From: Theristus sp. LFF4_11
Lineage: Eukaryota; Nematoda; Chromadorea; Monhysterida; Xyalidae
Length of the DNA stretch: 64,000 bases
Direction of reading: 5' to 3'
Assembly (NCBI GenBank): GCA_030248135.1
Contig: JASANC010004355.1
Location: 202,403 to 266,402, forward strand
Both the position numbers and the translations under genes were made by a program. Shown piece after piece: positions 15,936-24,640 of the stretch; the stretch's first letter is position 1, and every line of letters begins with the position of its first letter. The notes under the pieces are model-generated. The model made no database searches. It was not told the DNA's origin and was given only the letters and a program-made list of their open reading frames with translations.

Positions 15936-17378
15936 CTAAAACGCCATTGCAATTTGCCCATTGTCTTCGAGTAAGGTTTTTACAGAGACCTGCCCCTCGT
16001 TAACCGCTTCAACTCGCTCTTCACCTGTTAACCATTTCCCGATATGACGTCCCACAGCTGCCCATGGTTGGGGAGCCACTGAATTACCAAGCATCATATG
16101 CGCTCCAGTTGCGTTGGTTCGTGTTGTAAGGTGATGCGAGCCGTCACCGATAGACACTACTGCTTGTTTATATTCGCCTTCCATGCGGCGCACATTGGCG
16201 TGCTCAGAGACAGTTAACAGTCTGTGTAGTGATTGGTCTTCAGGATGCGCTATAAGTGGAGTATCCGCTTTGCATCTAGCATATGTGGCTGGAATTGTTG
16301 GCATTGTCTTATCGTGCATCTCAGCTACACACATTTTATGGTTATGCCCGTGCTCGTTGTCTTTTTTAGCAATGTGCGACATATCACGCCATGCTTTATC
16401 ATCTAACGGCATGGGTTCAACAATGTCATGAACGCGCCTTTCATCGGTGCAGGTCGGCACCAGTTTGCTCATATCCAACCCTTGCAGGCCTTTAGATACC
16501 CACACTAGGCAAAGTCGTTTTCTTCTTTCGAAATCTCCGTGGTCATGGCCATTAACGACGGTTTCAGTTCTATAATAACCAGTCGCTGACATTACTCTGT
16601 CCATCAGTGACAGCGTTGTACTATTCAGCATGTTGTCGGAATTCTCTAGAACAACGAGTGCAGGGTTTGCGCGATTAATAATATCTAACGTCGGAATGAA
16701 CAATGCTCCAGCATCATGATCCAAATCCCGCTTTCTATTTGCACCTTGCTGTCTTGAAAAGGGAGTGCAAGGGTAACCAATGACTAGGCAGTCAAGTTCA
16801 GGCACTAAATTCTTATCCATAGTCATAATGTCGTCATTAACGAACACGGCGTCAGGTGCAGTCTGTTGCCAAATGGGATTAGAGTTTACATTCACGTCAG
16901 CTGGCAGACGCTCCAGTTCATTGCCAAAAGCCATGGTTGTACTTAGACCGGCAGCTAGCAAGCCCATATGCAGTTGTTTTGAAAGTAAGCCAATGCCTGC
17001 GAATAATTCACCCATTCGTAACGGCACGCGCTTCTTAACTTTGCTTATCAGTGATTTTTCACGTTTTCTAACGCGCTCCTCGTGATGATAGACACGAAGG
17101 ATGATTTCACCCTCTTTGTAGTCGACTGACACACGTTCGCAATCGGGTAGTGTTTGACCTAGCTTTTTGTTTCTTAAATCCATTAAAGGGCCGCGACCGC
17201 AGTTTAAAACCTTACGCTCAGAATCTGGGTTAACGACGATGCGAACACAATTTTCTTCGTGAATCTCTTCAAACCCGACGCCAGCTTTAAAGCCAATCTT
17301 TTCAAGAGTTTTGTTGTTAAGGTAGACGCGATGACCGCCTTTTGTTTTCTTAAGTGAAAGTGTCTCTATCTGTTTCAT
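15936..17378 (-). CDS. C5-cytosine DNA methyltransferase
   Basis: 480 aa from ATG 17378, chosen for AGGAGG five bases upstream; the frame from 17465 begins above the promoter. Motifs: FAGIG (126-130, motif I, SAM binding), GYPCTPFSRQ (201-210, motif IV with catalytic Cys204), ENS (245-247, motif VI) and ERRKRL (284-289, motif VIII). An N-terminal extension of about 120 residues (TKGGHRVYLNNKTLEKIGFK) is unusual and resembles an AbrB-like or other small DNA-binding fold. No restriction endonuclease is adjacent, so it is likely a solitary methylase that protects the plasmid or alters expression. Methylated sequence unknown. Confidence 0.88.
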   Translation of the reverse strand: MKQIETLSLKKTKGGHRVYLNNKTLEKIGFKAGVGFEEIHEENCVRIVVNPDSERKVLNCGRGPLMDLRNKKLGQTLPDCERVSVDYKEGEIILRVYHHEERVRKREKSLISKVKKRVPLRMGELFAGIGLLSKQLHMGLLAAGLSTTMAFGNELERLPADVNVNSNPIWQQTAPDAVFVNDDIMTMDKNLVPELDCLVIGYPCTPFSRQQGANRKRDLDHDAGALFIPTLDIINRANPALVVLENSDNMLNSTTLSLMDRVMSATGYYRTETVVNGHDHGDFERRKRLCLVWVSKGLQGLDMSKLVPTCTDERRVHDIVEPMPLDDKAWRDMSHIAKKDNEHGHNHKMCVAEMHDKTMPTIPATYARCKADTPLIAHPEDQSLHRLLTVSEHANVRRMEGEYKQAVVSIGDGSHHLTTRTNATGAHMMLGNSVAPQPWAAVGRHIGKWLTGEERVEAVNEGQVSVKTLLEDNGQIAMAF

Positions 17379-17408
17379 GGTGCCTCCTACAGCAAATTCG
17401 ATAGAGCT

Positions 17409-17435
17409 ATAATGACATGGTATATAGGGAGGCAA
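17409..17435 (-). promoter_or_regulatory. Shared-type plasmid promoter
   Basis: -35 TTGCCT (17430-17435), 15 bp, -10 CATTAT (17409-17414). Directly upstream of the cytosine methylase start. Confidence 0.65.
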
Positions 17436-17478
17436 GAGGGCAGATAGACCCGAAGGCCTATCCACGAGAGAAGATGGT

Positions 17479-17588
17479 TTAATCGTTAATAGGAGTAATA
17501 TTATCTAACCACTGGCGAAGATCTTCTTTAATGTCTTTGAGAGAGTTTCTTTGGTATCCACGATTGGATACGCTTTATATTCAAACAA
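17479..17588 (-). pseudogene. Possible small frameshifted gene
   Basis: AGGAGG precedes TTG 17588, which opens a 27-codon frame to TAG at 17505. A second frame, without a start, runs in protein-like fashion (RNSLKDIKEDLRQWLDNITP) to TAA at 17479. The two could be one small gene broken by a one-base shift around 17520-17545. Weak case. Confidence 0.25.
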
Positions 17589-17598
17589 GATAGGCCTC

Positions 17599-17784
17599 CT
17601 ATTGTTCGGGATTTTTAAAAAATTCAATCTGTCCACGATATTCGGGATGATGCGGTCCAATTTCTACTGCCTCTCCAGAGCGTACATGCGTGCGGTAGTG
17701 AGACGCTTTTGCTACCCCATTGCCGCTAACAAGCTTCTGACAAAAGAAGCAGCAATGTTTGGGGTATGTTCGTTGTTCAGCCAT
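17599..17784 (-). CDS. Small zinc-finger-like protein, 61 aa
   Basis: AAAGGATTTGAA precedes ATG 17784. The sequence CCFFCQKL ... SHYRTH resembles a CxxC...HxxxH zinc finger, followed by a His-rich turn (GPHHPEYRG). It lies between the PP-loop gene and the methylase gene, 32 bases after the former. A DNA- or protein-binding accessory role is inferred. Confidence 0.6.
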   Translation of the reverse strand: MAEQRTYPKHCCFFCQKLVSGNGVAKASHYRTHVRSGEAVEIGPHHPEYRGQIEFFKNPEQ

Positions 17785-17816
17785 TTCAAATCCTTTAGTT
17801 CAATTAACGCAATAAG

Positions 17817-18776
17817 TTAAAATGAGGTATTAACGCAGTGCCCGTGGCTCATGCGATACTCATGAATTTTGGCATCGCTCCAATCAGCGAACTTTTCTTT
17901 GGCTGCTTCTATCACCTCGGGTAAATAGCGTTTGCCCCACACACCAAGATTACGATTCTCTATTTTCGTTTTGCCCGATTTAGTTTTGACTTCGATAGCA
18001 TTCAGATGGCTCCACTTATTCAATTTAGCCTTTTCTAGCGCAACCCATTCATTTAAAGCTTCACCGTAGTTACGTCTGAGCCATTCAACCTCTTCTAAAC
18101 TGCCGAAGGGACAAAAAATACAGTTGGAAGGCAAAGGAACATTCTCCCCGACGCTTTTGATATAGGTTTGACAAGCAGCTCTGTCCATACCGAGTTCAAC
18201 AAGGGGATAACTGTGTGTCACTGACTCACGGTACCAAGATGCCTTATTTTCTTCAGCGTTAGTCATTCGCTTCTCTTCGTTTTTAGCGATACCGATGATC
18301 ATGCGAATTTTACCTGACTCTTTAGCGAACTGTTTTAGACCAGACTTTCTGCCGGTCTTCACACCATATCGCTTGCCAACGTAGTCCTCTAAAAAACGAT
18401 AGATAGGGTCGATTTTAAGGCGCTGAGAGCAAATTTTAGGGTATGCCTTACTCCCTATTGCATTTTTGACCTTGTAGAAGTGCTGGAGTGATTTCCAATC
18501 GCCTGTGTGATAGCCCATATCGCTTGTAATGAAGACGAATTCAATACCGTGTTCCTTGCACTTGCTTTGAAGGTAACGCACATGGTCATATGTTTCTGAG
18601 TGCTCATTGCCTGTGTCGCTCATTACTACAAGAAAATCGTTAGGTGCGTATTTCCTGCGAAAATCAAGGTCATTGAAGTATTTGTATAATAATGCCGTAC
18701 TGTCCTGCCCAGCACCCATTGAGAGAACGGTAAGTCTTGGCTCATCATTTTGAGGGGCAAATAAATCATTCATCAT
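17817..18776 (-). CDS. PP-loop ATPase, PAPS-reductase/DndC-like
   Basis: About 319 aa. ATG 18776 (or 18773) is preferred over a TTG at 18797 because AGGA lies close upstream. The PP-loop SMGAGQDSTAL near the N-terminus (consensus SGGxDS) binds ATP and forms an adenylate. KICSQRLK and SNCIFCPFG supply paired Cys residues as in PAPS reductases and DndC-type proteins. Enzymes of this group move sulfur onto sulfate donors, tRNA or DNA. The neighbouring DNA methylase makes a nucleic-acid modification role plausible, but no dndB/D/E or sspB/C genes are seen here. A second, frameshifted member is at 34489-35609. Confidence 0.75.
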   Translation of the reverse strand: MMNDLFAPQNDEPRLTVLSMGAGQDSTALLYKYFNDLDFRRKYAPNDFLVVMSDTGNEHSETYDHVRYLQSKCKEHGIEFVFITSDMGYHTGDWKSLQHFYKVKNAIGSKAYPKICSQRLKIDPIYRFLEDYVGKRYGVKTGRKSGLKQFAKESGKIRMIIGIAKNEEKRMTNAEENKASWYRESVTHSYPLVELGMDRAACQTYIKSVGENVPLPSNCIFCPFGSLEEVEWLRRNYGEALNEWVALEKAKLNKWSHLNAIEVKTKSGKTKIENRNLGVWGKRYLPEVIEAAKEKFADWSDAKIHEYRMSHGHCVNTSF

Positions 18777-18815
18777 TGTCCTGAATTCCTTTAACAACCT
18801 TGCTTTGGTATGAAA

Positions 18816-18842
18816 AAGGTAACTTTGATTTCAATGACGCAA
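18816..18842 (-). promoter_or_regulatory. Shared-type plasmid promoter
   Basis: -35 TTGCGT (18837-18842), 15 bp, -10 TACCTT (18816-18821). Operator TGTCTACTACAGACG (minus strand) at 18882-18896, gap 39 bp. Confidence 0.65.
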
Positions 18843-18956
18843 CCTCTTACTAGAAAAGGCTTAATAGATTAATCACAGCGACGTCTGTAGTAGACAATAT
18901 GGATGTTTGAATACTGAGAAAGGAATAGGGGAATATACAAAGGGTGAGTCAAAGGC

Positions 18957-18987
18957 GAGGCGAAGTGAATGTAAAATACTTCGCCTC
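18957..18987 (-). terminator. Hairpin after the 69-aa membrane gene
   Basis: Perfect 10-bp stem GAGGCGAAGT / ACTTCGCCTC with an 11-base loop. The T-tail is weak, so termination is likely but not certain. Confidence 0.5.
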
Positions 18988-19010
18988 ACACACGTATAGT
19001 GTTTTTAAGT

Positions 19011-19220
19011 TTATTTATTGACAGCATCTGGATAGTCTTTGTTCAACTTCAGTCTACCGACGAATTCATTGCAAATAAGCATTGTGATGATAAACGCAGA
19101 AGGGTAGAACAAAGCGCTCAAATTACCTTCAATGAGCTCTGTCACAACGTCTTTCGTAAACCAAGCAATACCTAAAACAAAAGACAAAGTTAAAACAAGC
19201 CGAAATAAAGCGTACATCAA
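19011..19220 (-). CDS. Small membrane protein, 69 aa
   Basis: Two hydrophobic segments (LVLTLSFVLGIAWF and SALFYPSAFIITMLIC) and a basic C-terminus. Inner-membrane protein of unknown role. Probably in one unit with the next small membrane gene upstream. Confidence 0.6.
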   Translation of the reverse strand: MMYALFRLVLTLSFVLGIAWFTKDVVTELIEGNLSALFYPSAFIITMLICNEFVGRLKLNKDYPDAVNK

Positions 19221-19284
19221 ATTAACCCCTTTAAATACTAATCAGAAATACTTCAATAGCCCTTGGCAAGCAGTGAGCAGGTTG

Positions 19285-19500
19285 CTATGAACTAAGCTTC
19301 TGAGGTGCTTTAGCATTAGTGACAAAACCGGTTAACAACATAAGTGAACCGTACATAAGCGCTGCTATGCCGCCTAAAAATGCAAAACTAACTTCGCTAA
19401 AAAATGAAGTTGAAATTTTGTAACCTTCAATAAAAAGAAATGCTCCGATTCCAATCCAGATAAGACCACTTACAAATGACTTGAGACCGATTAGGTTCAT
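19285..19500 (-). CDS. Small membrane protein, 71 aa
   Basis: ATG 19500 is preferred (AAGG eight bases upstream) over GTG 19509. Two hydrophobic segments (FVSGLIWIGIGAFLFIEGY, FAFLGGIAALMYGSLMLLTG). Function unknown. Confidence 0.6.
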   Translation of the reverse strand: MNLIGLKSFVSGLIWIGIGAFLFIEGYKISTSFFSEVSFAFLGGIAALMYGSLMLLTGFVTNAKAPQKLSS

Positions 19501-19661
19501 AACCAACACCTTAGTTCTATAGATGGGGCAATCCCACCAATTTATATGGTCATTAGTGTATTAGTCGCCATAGAAACATGACGGAATTAAGAGGTTAAAT
19601 TTTGAGGCTTATTGTTTAAATCAAAAACATCGATGTTAAGTACTTCTCACTGTTTTTGATA

Positions 19662-20600
19662 CTATCGATTAGAATGAACATAGGTCGCTTCATTACAGTG
19701 TTCGCATATCATGTAGAAGTTATCTTTCCGCTTACTTATTTTTAATGTAGAGGCATTGCATTTTTCACAATGGAGAGCAGTGTTTTTCAATGAAGTATTT
19801 TTTAAGCATGTGGTACACTTTAAAAAGTAGCCAAAACGGCCATAACTGATTTCAGTTTTTTCTCTACCGCAAGATGGGCAAGCTAGTTTTTTTATACTAT
19901 CTTCTTTTCCACTTTCAAAGTGAAATGCTAACTTTGATGTATTACTTACATCAATTCGTTTTATTACTTCAACTAAAGCTTCCAGCTCATTCTGATTAAA
20001 CCGTACTGGGGGAACTTTATTGCTTAATTGAATAAATTGAGAAGCTTGAAATCTGTTCTTCTCAATGATGTCTGTAACCTTTTCGCCTATGGTATCAGCC
20101 TTAACGATCATTGCGTTTTGGTCGTCAGGAATAGATTTCCTATGGATTATCGCAGAATTTGATACAGCACATATTCGGTTATACCTCCAGTTTTTAATTC
20201 CTGTTTTCTGTTTAAAAAGTATTTTACCTAAGAACTCACTTACTCTTTCTAAGAGTGCTTCTTTCAAGATATCTTCTTGTAATTGTGCCTGACGAAGTGG
20301 AGACTTTATCCCTATCCATTTACCGTTTATGCTTCGAGACCATTCGCCATGGTCGTTTACTGAAACCTCTCCATGTATGCTTTTACTTTCTATAATTATA
20401 AAACCTTCCTTGTAAACAAGAAGGTGATCAATCTGAGCTGACATTGATTCATGTGTGATTAAGAGATCGTTGAACACAAAGATATCATTTACATCTGCAA
20501 ATTTTCGATTCAAATGGAATGCAACATCGGCTTCATTTTTATTACCAAAGCTTGTGTTGCTGAATCCCTCAGTTGACTTTGTAAAAGGCTTAATGATCAT
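19662..20600 (-). CDS. NERD-domain nuclease-related protein with zinc ribbons
   Basis: 312 aa. The N-terminal half matches the NERD pattern: FGNKNEADVAFHL, then SAQIDHLLVYKEGFIIIESK, then HGEVSVNDHGEWSR, a fold related to archaeal Holliday-junction resolvases, where the IDH and ESK residues would form the metal site. The C-terminus has two Cys clusters (CPSCGREK...CTTC and CEKCN...CEHC), zinc ribbons like those of topoisomerase tails. A DNA-processing role is inferred. Codon use is AT-richer than its neighbours, hinting at separate acquisition. Confidence 0.75.
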   Translation of the reverse strand: MIIKPFTKSTEGFSNTSFGNKNEADVAFHLNRKFADVNDIFVFNDLLITHESMSAQIDHLLVYKEGFIIIESKSIHGEVSVNDHGEWSRSINGKWIGIKSPLRQAQLQEDILKEALLERVSEFLGKILFKQKTGIKNWRYNRICAVSNSAIIHRKSIPDDQNAMIVKADTIGEKVTDIIEKNRFQASQFIQLSNKVPPVRFNQNELEALVEVIKRIDVSNTSKLAFHFESGKEDSIKKLACPSCGREKTEISYGRFGYFLKCTTCLKNTSLKNTALHCEKCNASTLKISKRKDNFYMICEHCNEATYVHSNR

Positions 20601-20648
20601 TTTAGTACTCCTGATTATTAACTTCAGTATGAAGTAGTATTCCGTCTA

Positions 20649-21008
20649 TCAACTTTTTAGAGCAGGGGAGAAAGCGAAGACATTATCGCTTCCTTTAATA
20701 GGCACTCTGATAAGCTCTTTAAGTGACGAAGAATTAATGTTTGAAGCTAAGTTTGTTTTGTTAAGCGGCGTGTAATTGGTGAACGAACCAGAACGTTCAT
20801 AGAAGTCTGCAACGGCCTCGCCTAAATCTAAATTCATACGGTCGTTGGTAAAAACTATGCTGCCGTTTATCTCTTCGGCTAACACAGTCATGTAGCGTTT
20901 TTTAATGTCCGAGATAGTGCCGTCGAAACAGCTGATAAGTAAAACACCATTTTCTGACTCCAAAACGTGTCCAAACAGGTCTTCAGCAGCAAAAATAATA
21001 TTTTCCAA
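20649..21008 (-). CDS. Hypothetical protein, 119 aa
   Basis: Start taken as TTG 21008 because GGAGG sits five bases upstream; TTG 21020 is the alternative. Soluble protein with mixed strands and helices (SENGVLLISCFDGTISDIKK). No family recognised. Lies between rep and the NERD gene. Confidence 0.55.
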   Translation of the reverse strand: MENIIFAAEDLFGHVLESENGVLLISCFDGTISDIKKRYMTVLAEEINGSIVFTNDRMNLDLGEAVADFYERSGSFTNYTPLNKTNLASNINSSSLKELIRVPIKGSDNVFAFSPALKS

Positions 21009-21099
21009 AATGGCCTCCAAATAACACTACAACGTATTGTAATTTTGAAATCTGGAGGGAATTAGTCGATAAGCTACGAATATTGTTGCTTTAATGAGA

Positions 21100-21129
21100 A
21101 AAGAAAAAGGCCAGCATAAAGGCTGGCCG
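21100..21129 (-). terminator. Terminator of the rep gene
   Basis: Stem GGCCAGC / GCTGGCC with a six-base loop, followed on the minus strand by TTTTTCTTTTC. Confidence 0.85.
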
Positions 21130-21150
21130 GGTAAAAGTATGAGTATAAGC

Positions 21151-22431
21151 TCAATCTGTGAGATGTTTCATGAGGTCTCTACGAATGTACATCGTAGACT
21201 CAACAAACGAAGCGAATGAGTTGTAAACAGCATCGTCATCCCACTTACCGGATGCTGCGAGTGCATGTAGGTCTTTATCTTTCGCTGTTCGTTTGGAAGA
21301 CATGGTAGATACATACATATCTTTAAGCTTAAGCATTAACTCATCACTAGCACGTCTCTCGATTTCTTCGAAAGGCAATTTACCTTCAATAACAAGTTTT
21401 GATTCTGCGGATGGCTTTGAAGCGATTTTTTTGGCTTGTGAAGCAGAAGGTGTCTCCTCAGCATTCAAAACAGTCCATGCATAGGCCGCAGGATTGTCGA
21501 TATCAGAACGTTGCTTCAAAGTTGTTTGGATAGCATTGATACGCTCTTCTAAATCTGCGATAGAAAGACGGTCAAAAATACGTTGAGATTGTTTTTTAGT
21601 GATTCCGAACTCATGAAGGGCATATTCATATTCTGACATCTCAATTTTAGCTTCAGTATCCTCAAGAACCTTGTAAGCGGTTTTTGGTTTAATTTTAAAA
21701 CGTATGCCTGATACCTTCCTTCCTGTTCTTTTTAGTTCAACTTCTACAATTTCGATATTGCTCTGAGCATTGATCTCTTTGACTGCTTTTTTGATAACTT
21801 TCGTGTTGAAGGCTTTAAACTCTACATAAGAAGATATATCAATACCCAGTAGCCGCTTCAATGTATCGACGGGAAAAATGGGTGTTTCCCCTACATTTAT
21901 AAATCGATAGACGTTTTCATAAAGCGCTAAAGATTGTGTGGAGATGAAACTGTTTTGAATGGCTAAATCAATGTTGGCGTACACAGAGGGATAAAGCAGT
22001 TCTTCCCTAAGCTCACCCGGAAAGCGAAAGTAAACTTTACCATCAACTAACTTTCCGTAACTTAGAATAGGCATCACTGCCCACTCTTTGACACCACGGG
22101 AATTTATAATGTTGTACTCTATGGCTGAAGTAGCGAGCCCAAACAGCGCTTCTTTAATGAGTGAATGGTCATTACTATCAAAATGAATATCTTTCTTTAA
22201 TCGTTGTAGTGGGATCTCATAATTGATTTCCTTGCCTTTCGTTTGTTCAAGATACTCATCAAGCTTTTCTTTATCACTGCTTCCTATAGCTTCAATTATT
22301 GTTTCTCTAGCTCTAAGGAGTAAAGAGTTGACCACTTTTCTCTGTACTAATCCCCACTTTGAACGAGACGTGTCAGAATGGATTATGCTTACATGCTTCC
22401 TAAGTACTGGAGATTTGTCAGTTCCCTTCAT
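21151..22431 (-). CDS. Plasmid replication initiator, Rep_3 family
   Basis: 426 aa from ATG 22431, which has AGGA at proper distance; the frame from 22503 lacks a ribosome site. The N-terminal half has the winged-helix pattern of Rep_3 initiators (RKHVSIIHSDTSRSKWGLVQ, FKAFNTKVIKKAVKEINAQS, VELKRTGRKVSGIRFKIK). Such proteins bind iterons as monomers, open the origin and load the host helicase, while dimers repress and couple origins. The C-terminal 150 residues are a less typical, helical extension. It lies directly beside its iterons at 22622-23409. GATC repeats between the gene and the iterons may tie its expression or firing to Dam methylation. Confidence 0.85.
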   Translation of the reverse strand: MKGTDKSPVLRKHVSIIHSDTSRSKWGLVQRKVVNSLLLRARETIIEAIGSSDKEKLDEYLEQTKGKEINYEIPLQRLKKDIHFDSNDHSLIKEALFGLATSAIEYNIINSRGVKEWAVMPILSYGKLVDGKVYFRFPGELREELLYPSVYANIDLAIQNSFISTQSLALYENVYRFINVGETPIFPVDTLKRLLGIDISSYVEFKAFNTKVIKKAVKEINAQSNIEIVEVELKRTGRKVSGIRFKIKPKTAYKVLEDTEAKIEMSEYEYALHEFGITKKQSQRIFDRLSIADLEERINAIQTTLKQRSDIDNPAAYAWTVLNAEETPSASQAKKIASKPSAESKLVIEGKLPFEEIERRASDELMLKLKDMYVSTMSSKRTAKDKDLHALAASGKWDDDAVYNSFASFVESTMYIRRDLMKHLTD

Positions 22432-22542
22432 AAATAATCCTGCAAAAGGTATAAAATAGTATTTACACCTTAATATTTCATTCTTTATATAAAAGTGCAA
22501 CATAACAAAATAAAAAGATCAGGAGATGGATCGACGATGTGT

Positions 22543-22581
22543 TTAGATCGTTTAGATCGTTTAAGATCGTTTGATCGTTTA
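22543..22581. repeat. GATCGTTTA direct repeats, Dam-site cluster
   Basis: Four near-perfect 9-bp repeats GATCGTTT(A/G) at 22546, 22555, 22565 and 22573. With further GATC sites at 22517, 22529 and 22599 there are seven in 86 bp. They lie in the rep promoter region next to the iterons. Confidence 0.8.
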
Positions 22582-22621
22582 GCACCTCTATAGAGCATGA
22601 TCTCAAAGGGCTGCGCCACTA

Positions 22622-22912
22622 AAAGGTACCTATCTACGGGGGATAAGGTGCCCATCTACGGGGAATAAGGTACCCAACTACAGGGAATAAGGTGCCCGTC
22701 TACGGGAGTAAAGGTACCCTTCTACGGGGAGAGGTACCCAAGTACGGGGAGTTAAAAGGTGTGAAAAATTGAAAGCTTTTAATTGTGTTAAATTGTTGAA
22801 TAAAAACGATAAATTATGTTTTTTATTTTCTTAAAAAATTTATAAAAATGCAAAGGTACCCATCTACGGGGATAAAGGTAGCCAACTTCAGGGAGGGTAT
22901 ACAACTACGGGG
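22622..22912 (+). repeat. Forward iteron array (nine copies)
   Basis: Core like AAGGTACCCATCTACGGGG. Six copies start at 22622, 22645, 22667, 22689, 22711 and 22731, a 20-23 bp spacing (about two helix turns). Three more are at 22852, 22874 and 22894. An AT-rich stretch (22755-22850) separates the two groups. Likely Rep binding sites. Confidence 0.9.
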
Positions 22913-23070
22913 AGTATTAATTTTTTTTAGGAATTTGTACACTCTTTATACAAAACCAAAAAATTTGGCATTTAAAGTGCCCATATCATTAAAAAACTAC
23001 TAGAAACCTCAGTAAGACACATAAAAAGCGTTCTTAATTAATAAATTGAAAATGTTTTAGTCTTTATTAT
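22913..23070. other. AT-rich core of the origin
   Basis: Gene-free and strongly AT-rich, with A and T runs, between the forward and inverted iteron arrays. It is the best candidate for the unwinding element of oriV, together with 22755-22850. No perfect DnaA box was seen here. Confidence 0.65.
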
Positions 23071-23409
23071 CCCCCGTAAAAGGGTACCTTTTTCAGAATA
23101 ATCTCCCCGTAAGTGGGTACCTTTAGAGGGTTCGTTCCCCGTAAGTGGGTACCTTTAATCAAAAATACCTCCCGTAAGTGGGTACCTTTTAGATATTTGC
23201 TCCCCGTAAAAGGGTACTTTTAACAGATAATCCCCCTGTAGGTGGTTACCTTTTAGATGTTTACTCCCTGTAGATGGGTACCTTTTAGATATTTTCCTCC
23301 CGTAAAAGGGTACCTTTATGGCCCTTATTCTTTTTAAATCGATAAATTTAGTCAGAGTGCTCCCGTGAATGGGTACCTTTAAGCACCCCCTTTGAGCGAG
23401 GGTACCTTT
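23071..23409 (-). repeat. Inverted iteron array (about ten copies)
   Basis: Same core in opposite orientation (CCCCGTAAGTGGGTACCTTT). Copies start at 23071, 23103, 23135, 23169, 23199, 23231, 23263, 23296, 23358 and 23385. The spacing is close to 32 bp (about three helix turns), with one empty slot near 23327. Confidence 0.9.
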
Positions 23410-23470
23410 AGCAGTAGGGTTCTAATTGAAATTTGGAAGGAGGGTTGAAAGGCTGCGTTGAAGTAAGGGC

Positions 23471-23629
23471 CTATTGACCTTGGTCAGCGACGATCCTTTG
23501 CTCTGTAAGTTTGTATAGAACATCCAAGTCATTAAGCACATCGATAGGATCACGGGCAACATTCTTCTGTATTGCCTCTTTAAGCCAAAAAGAGGTGCTG
23601 GGGTCATTTACTATCTGTTGTTCATCCAT
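23471..23629 (-). CDS. Small hypothetical protein, 52 aa
   Basis: ATG 23629 with AAGG about ten bases upstream. Protein-like composition (SFWLKEAIQKNVARDPIDVL, then a helix ending LTEQRIVADQGQ). An overlapping frame at 23422-23607 is less convincing. The position beside the iterons suggests a role in copy control or maintenance, but this is only context. The stretch 23410-23470 holds nothing else. Confidence 0.5.
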   Translation of the reverse strand: MDEQQIVNDPSTSFWLKEAIQKNVARDPIDVLNDLDVLYKLTEQRIVADQGQ

Positions 23630-23759
23630 TCAAAATAACCTTATTTAAAAATTCATTTATTGTTGAAGCAAATAGCTCACTAAGAGTAGCCCTTAGATTT
23701 GAGTCATCGATAAGCCAAGTTTTAGTTACGATATAAGTAAACACTGTTCATAAAAATGC

Positions 23760-23957
23760 TTAACGTTGTTTGCTTAACCAAGAGATGCCGTGTGAGTTAT
23801 ACAGTCGTTTTAATGCTTCAGCCGAACTTGGCTCTAAATCTGGGTACTGAACACGAGCCCAACAAGAGAGAAGCTTTTCCTTCCATTTAGGGCCGTGATC
23901 CCTTTGTAATTGGTTAATCGCAAACTGCGCATCAGATGGTATGGGAATTTGTCGCAT
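23760..23957 (-). CDS. Hypothetical protein, 65 aa
   Basis: ATG 23957 is preferred over 23984 because GGAG sits seven bases before it. Small, basic, Trp-containing protein (LQRDHGPKWKEKLLSCWARV). No family recognised. A GC-rich hairpin (TGCGCCC/GGGCGCA) at about 24044-24060 lies upstream. Confidence 0.6.
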   Translation of the reverse strand: MRQIPIPSDAQFAINQLQRDHGPKWKEKLLSCWARVQYPDLEPSSAEALKRLYNSHGISWLSKQR

Positions 23958-24489
23958 ATGAAATCTCCAGTAAAGACAACACAAATAGAGTATTCGATGG
24001 ACAAATGTAAAAAATGAAAATAAGAAGGCTATTTTATGGAATTGATGCGCCCCCTGGGCGCACGAGTGAAATCAATACATCGTGAACAACTATCATAGGT
24101 TATGCTTTAAGGTAGCCAGTGGAACGTGCTTCTCCTTAATCATTAACTAGAAATCCATTTTTCCTGTTACGCTCCTCAGCCATATCGGCAACAATAGGCC
24201 ATTTCGCCTTACCAAACTCACCCAAAGCATCGTCTAAATTCCCTTTTGAAAGGGCAATAAACATATGTCTGAATTCACCTTTCTTATTCACAGGGCATAT
24301 TGACATAAACTCTCTGTACATTACGTATAGTTCAAAAAGCGCTTCAGCGGCGTTTTCATGCGCTTCAGTAGGGCATGAATAGTAATTGTTAATTTGCACG
24401 TTCCAAGCCCCACAACAGCGGTCTATGAATGACTGACGGTCATGTATGTACGCATCGTTGCCGAACAAGCCTGCATGTATAGCGGCACA

Positions 24490-24640
24490 ATAAACGCTTT
24501 CAGGCTTAGGTGACTACTCCCCGCCCTTCGGGCGAGGCTTCTTGTTTCTTAGGCTGCAACCCGTTCGTGACGGGAATTACGCTGGCCTCCACAAGCAGAA
24601 ACGGCAAGTCCTGCCGCCTTGAGCTTTAAAATGCCTTGTT
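24490..24640 (-). ncRNA. Predicted omega RNA (reRNA) of the tnpB element
   Basis: In this family the guide RNA comes from the 3' end of tnpB and the right end of the element, with the guide copied from the flanking DNA. Here the hairpin at 24518-24537 would close the scaffold, and the guide would begin near 24504 and run into the split gene. Extent inferred, not seen directly. Confidence 0.45.

Noticed and set aside
22622..23409. CRISPR array
   Set aside because: Regular repeats are present, but the unique parts are only 2-12 bp, the repeats invert half-way and lie next to a Rep gene; they are iterons.
23422..23607. 61-aa frame overlapping the 52-aa gene
   Set aside because: The frame at 23471-23629 has a better ribosome site and composition; this one looks like its shadow.
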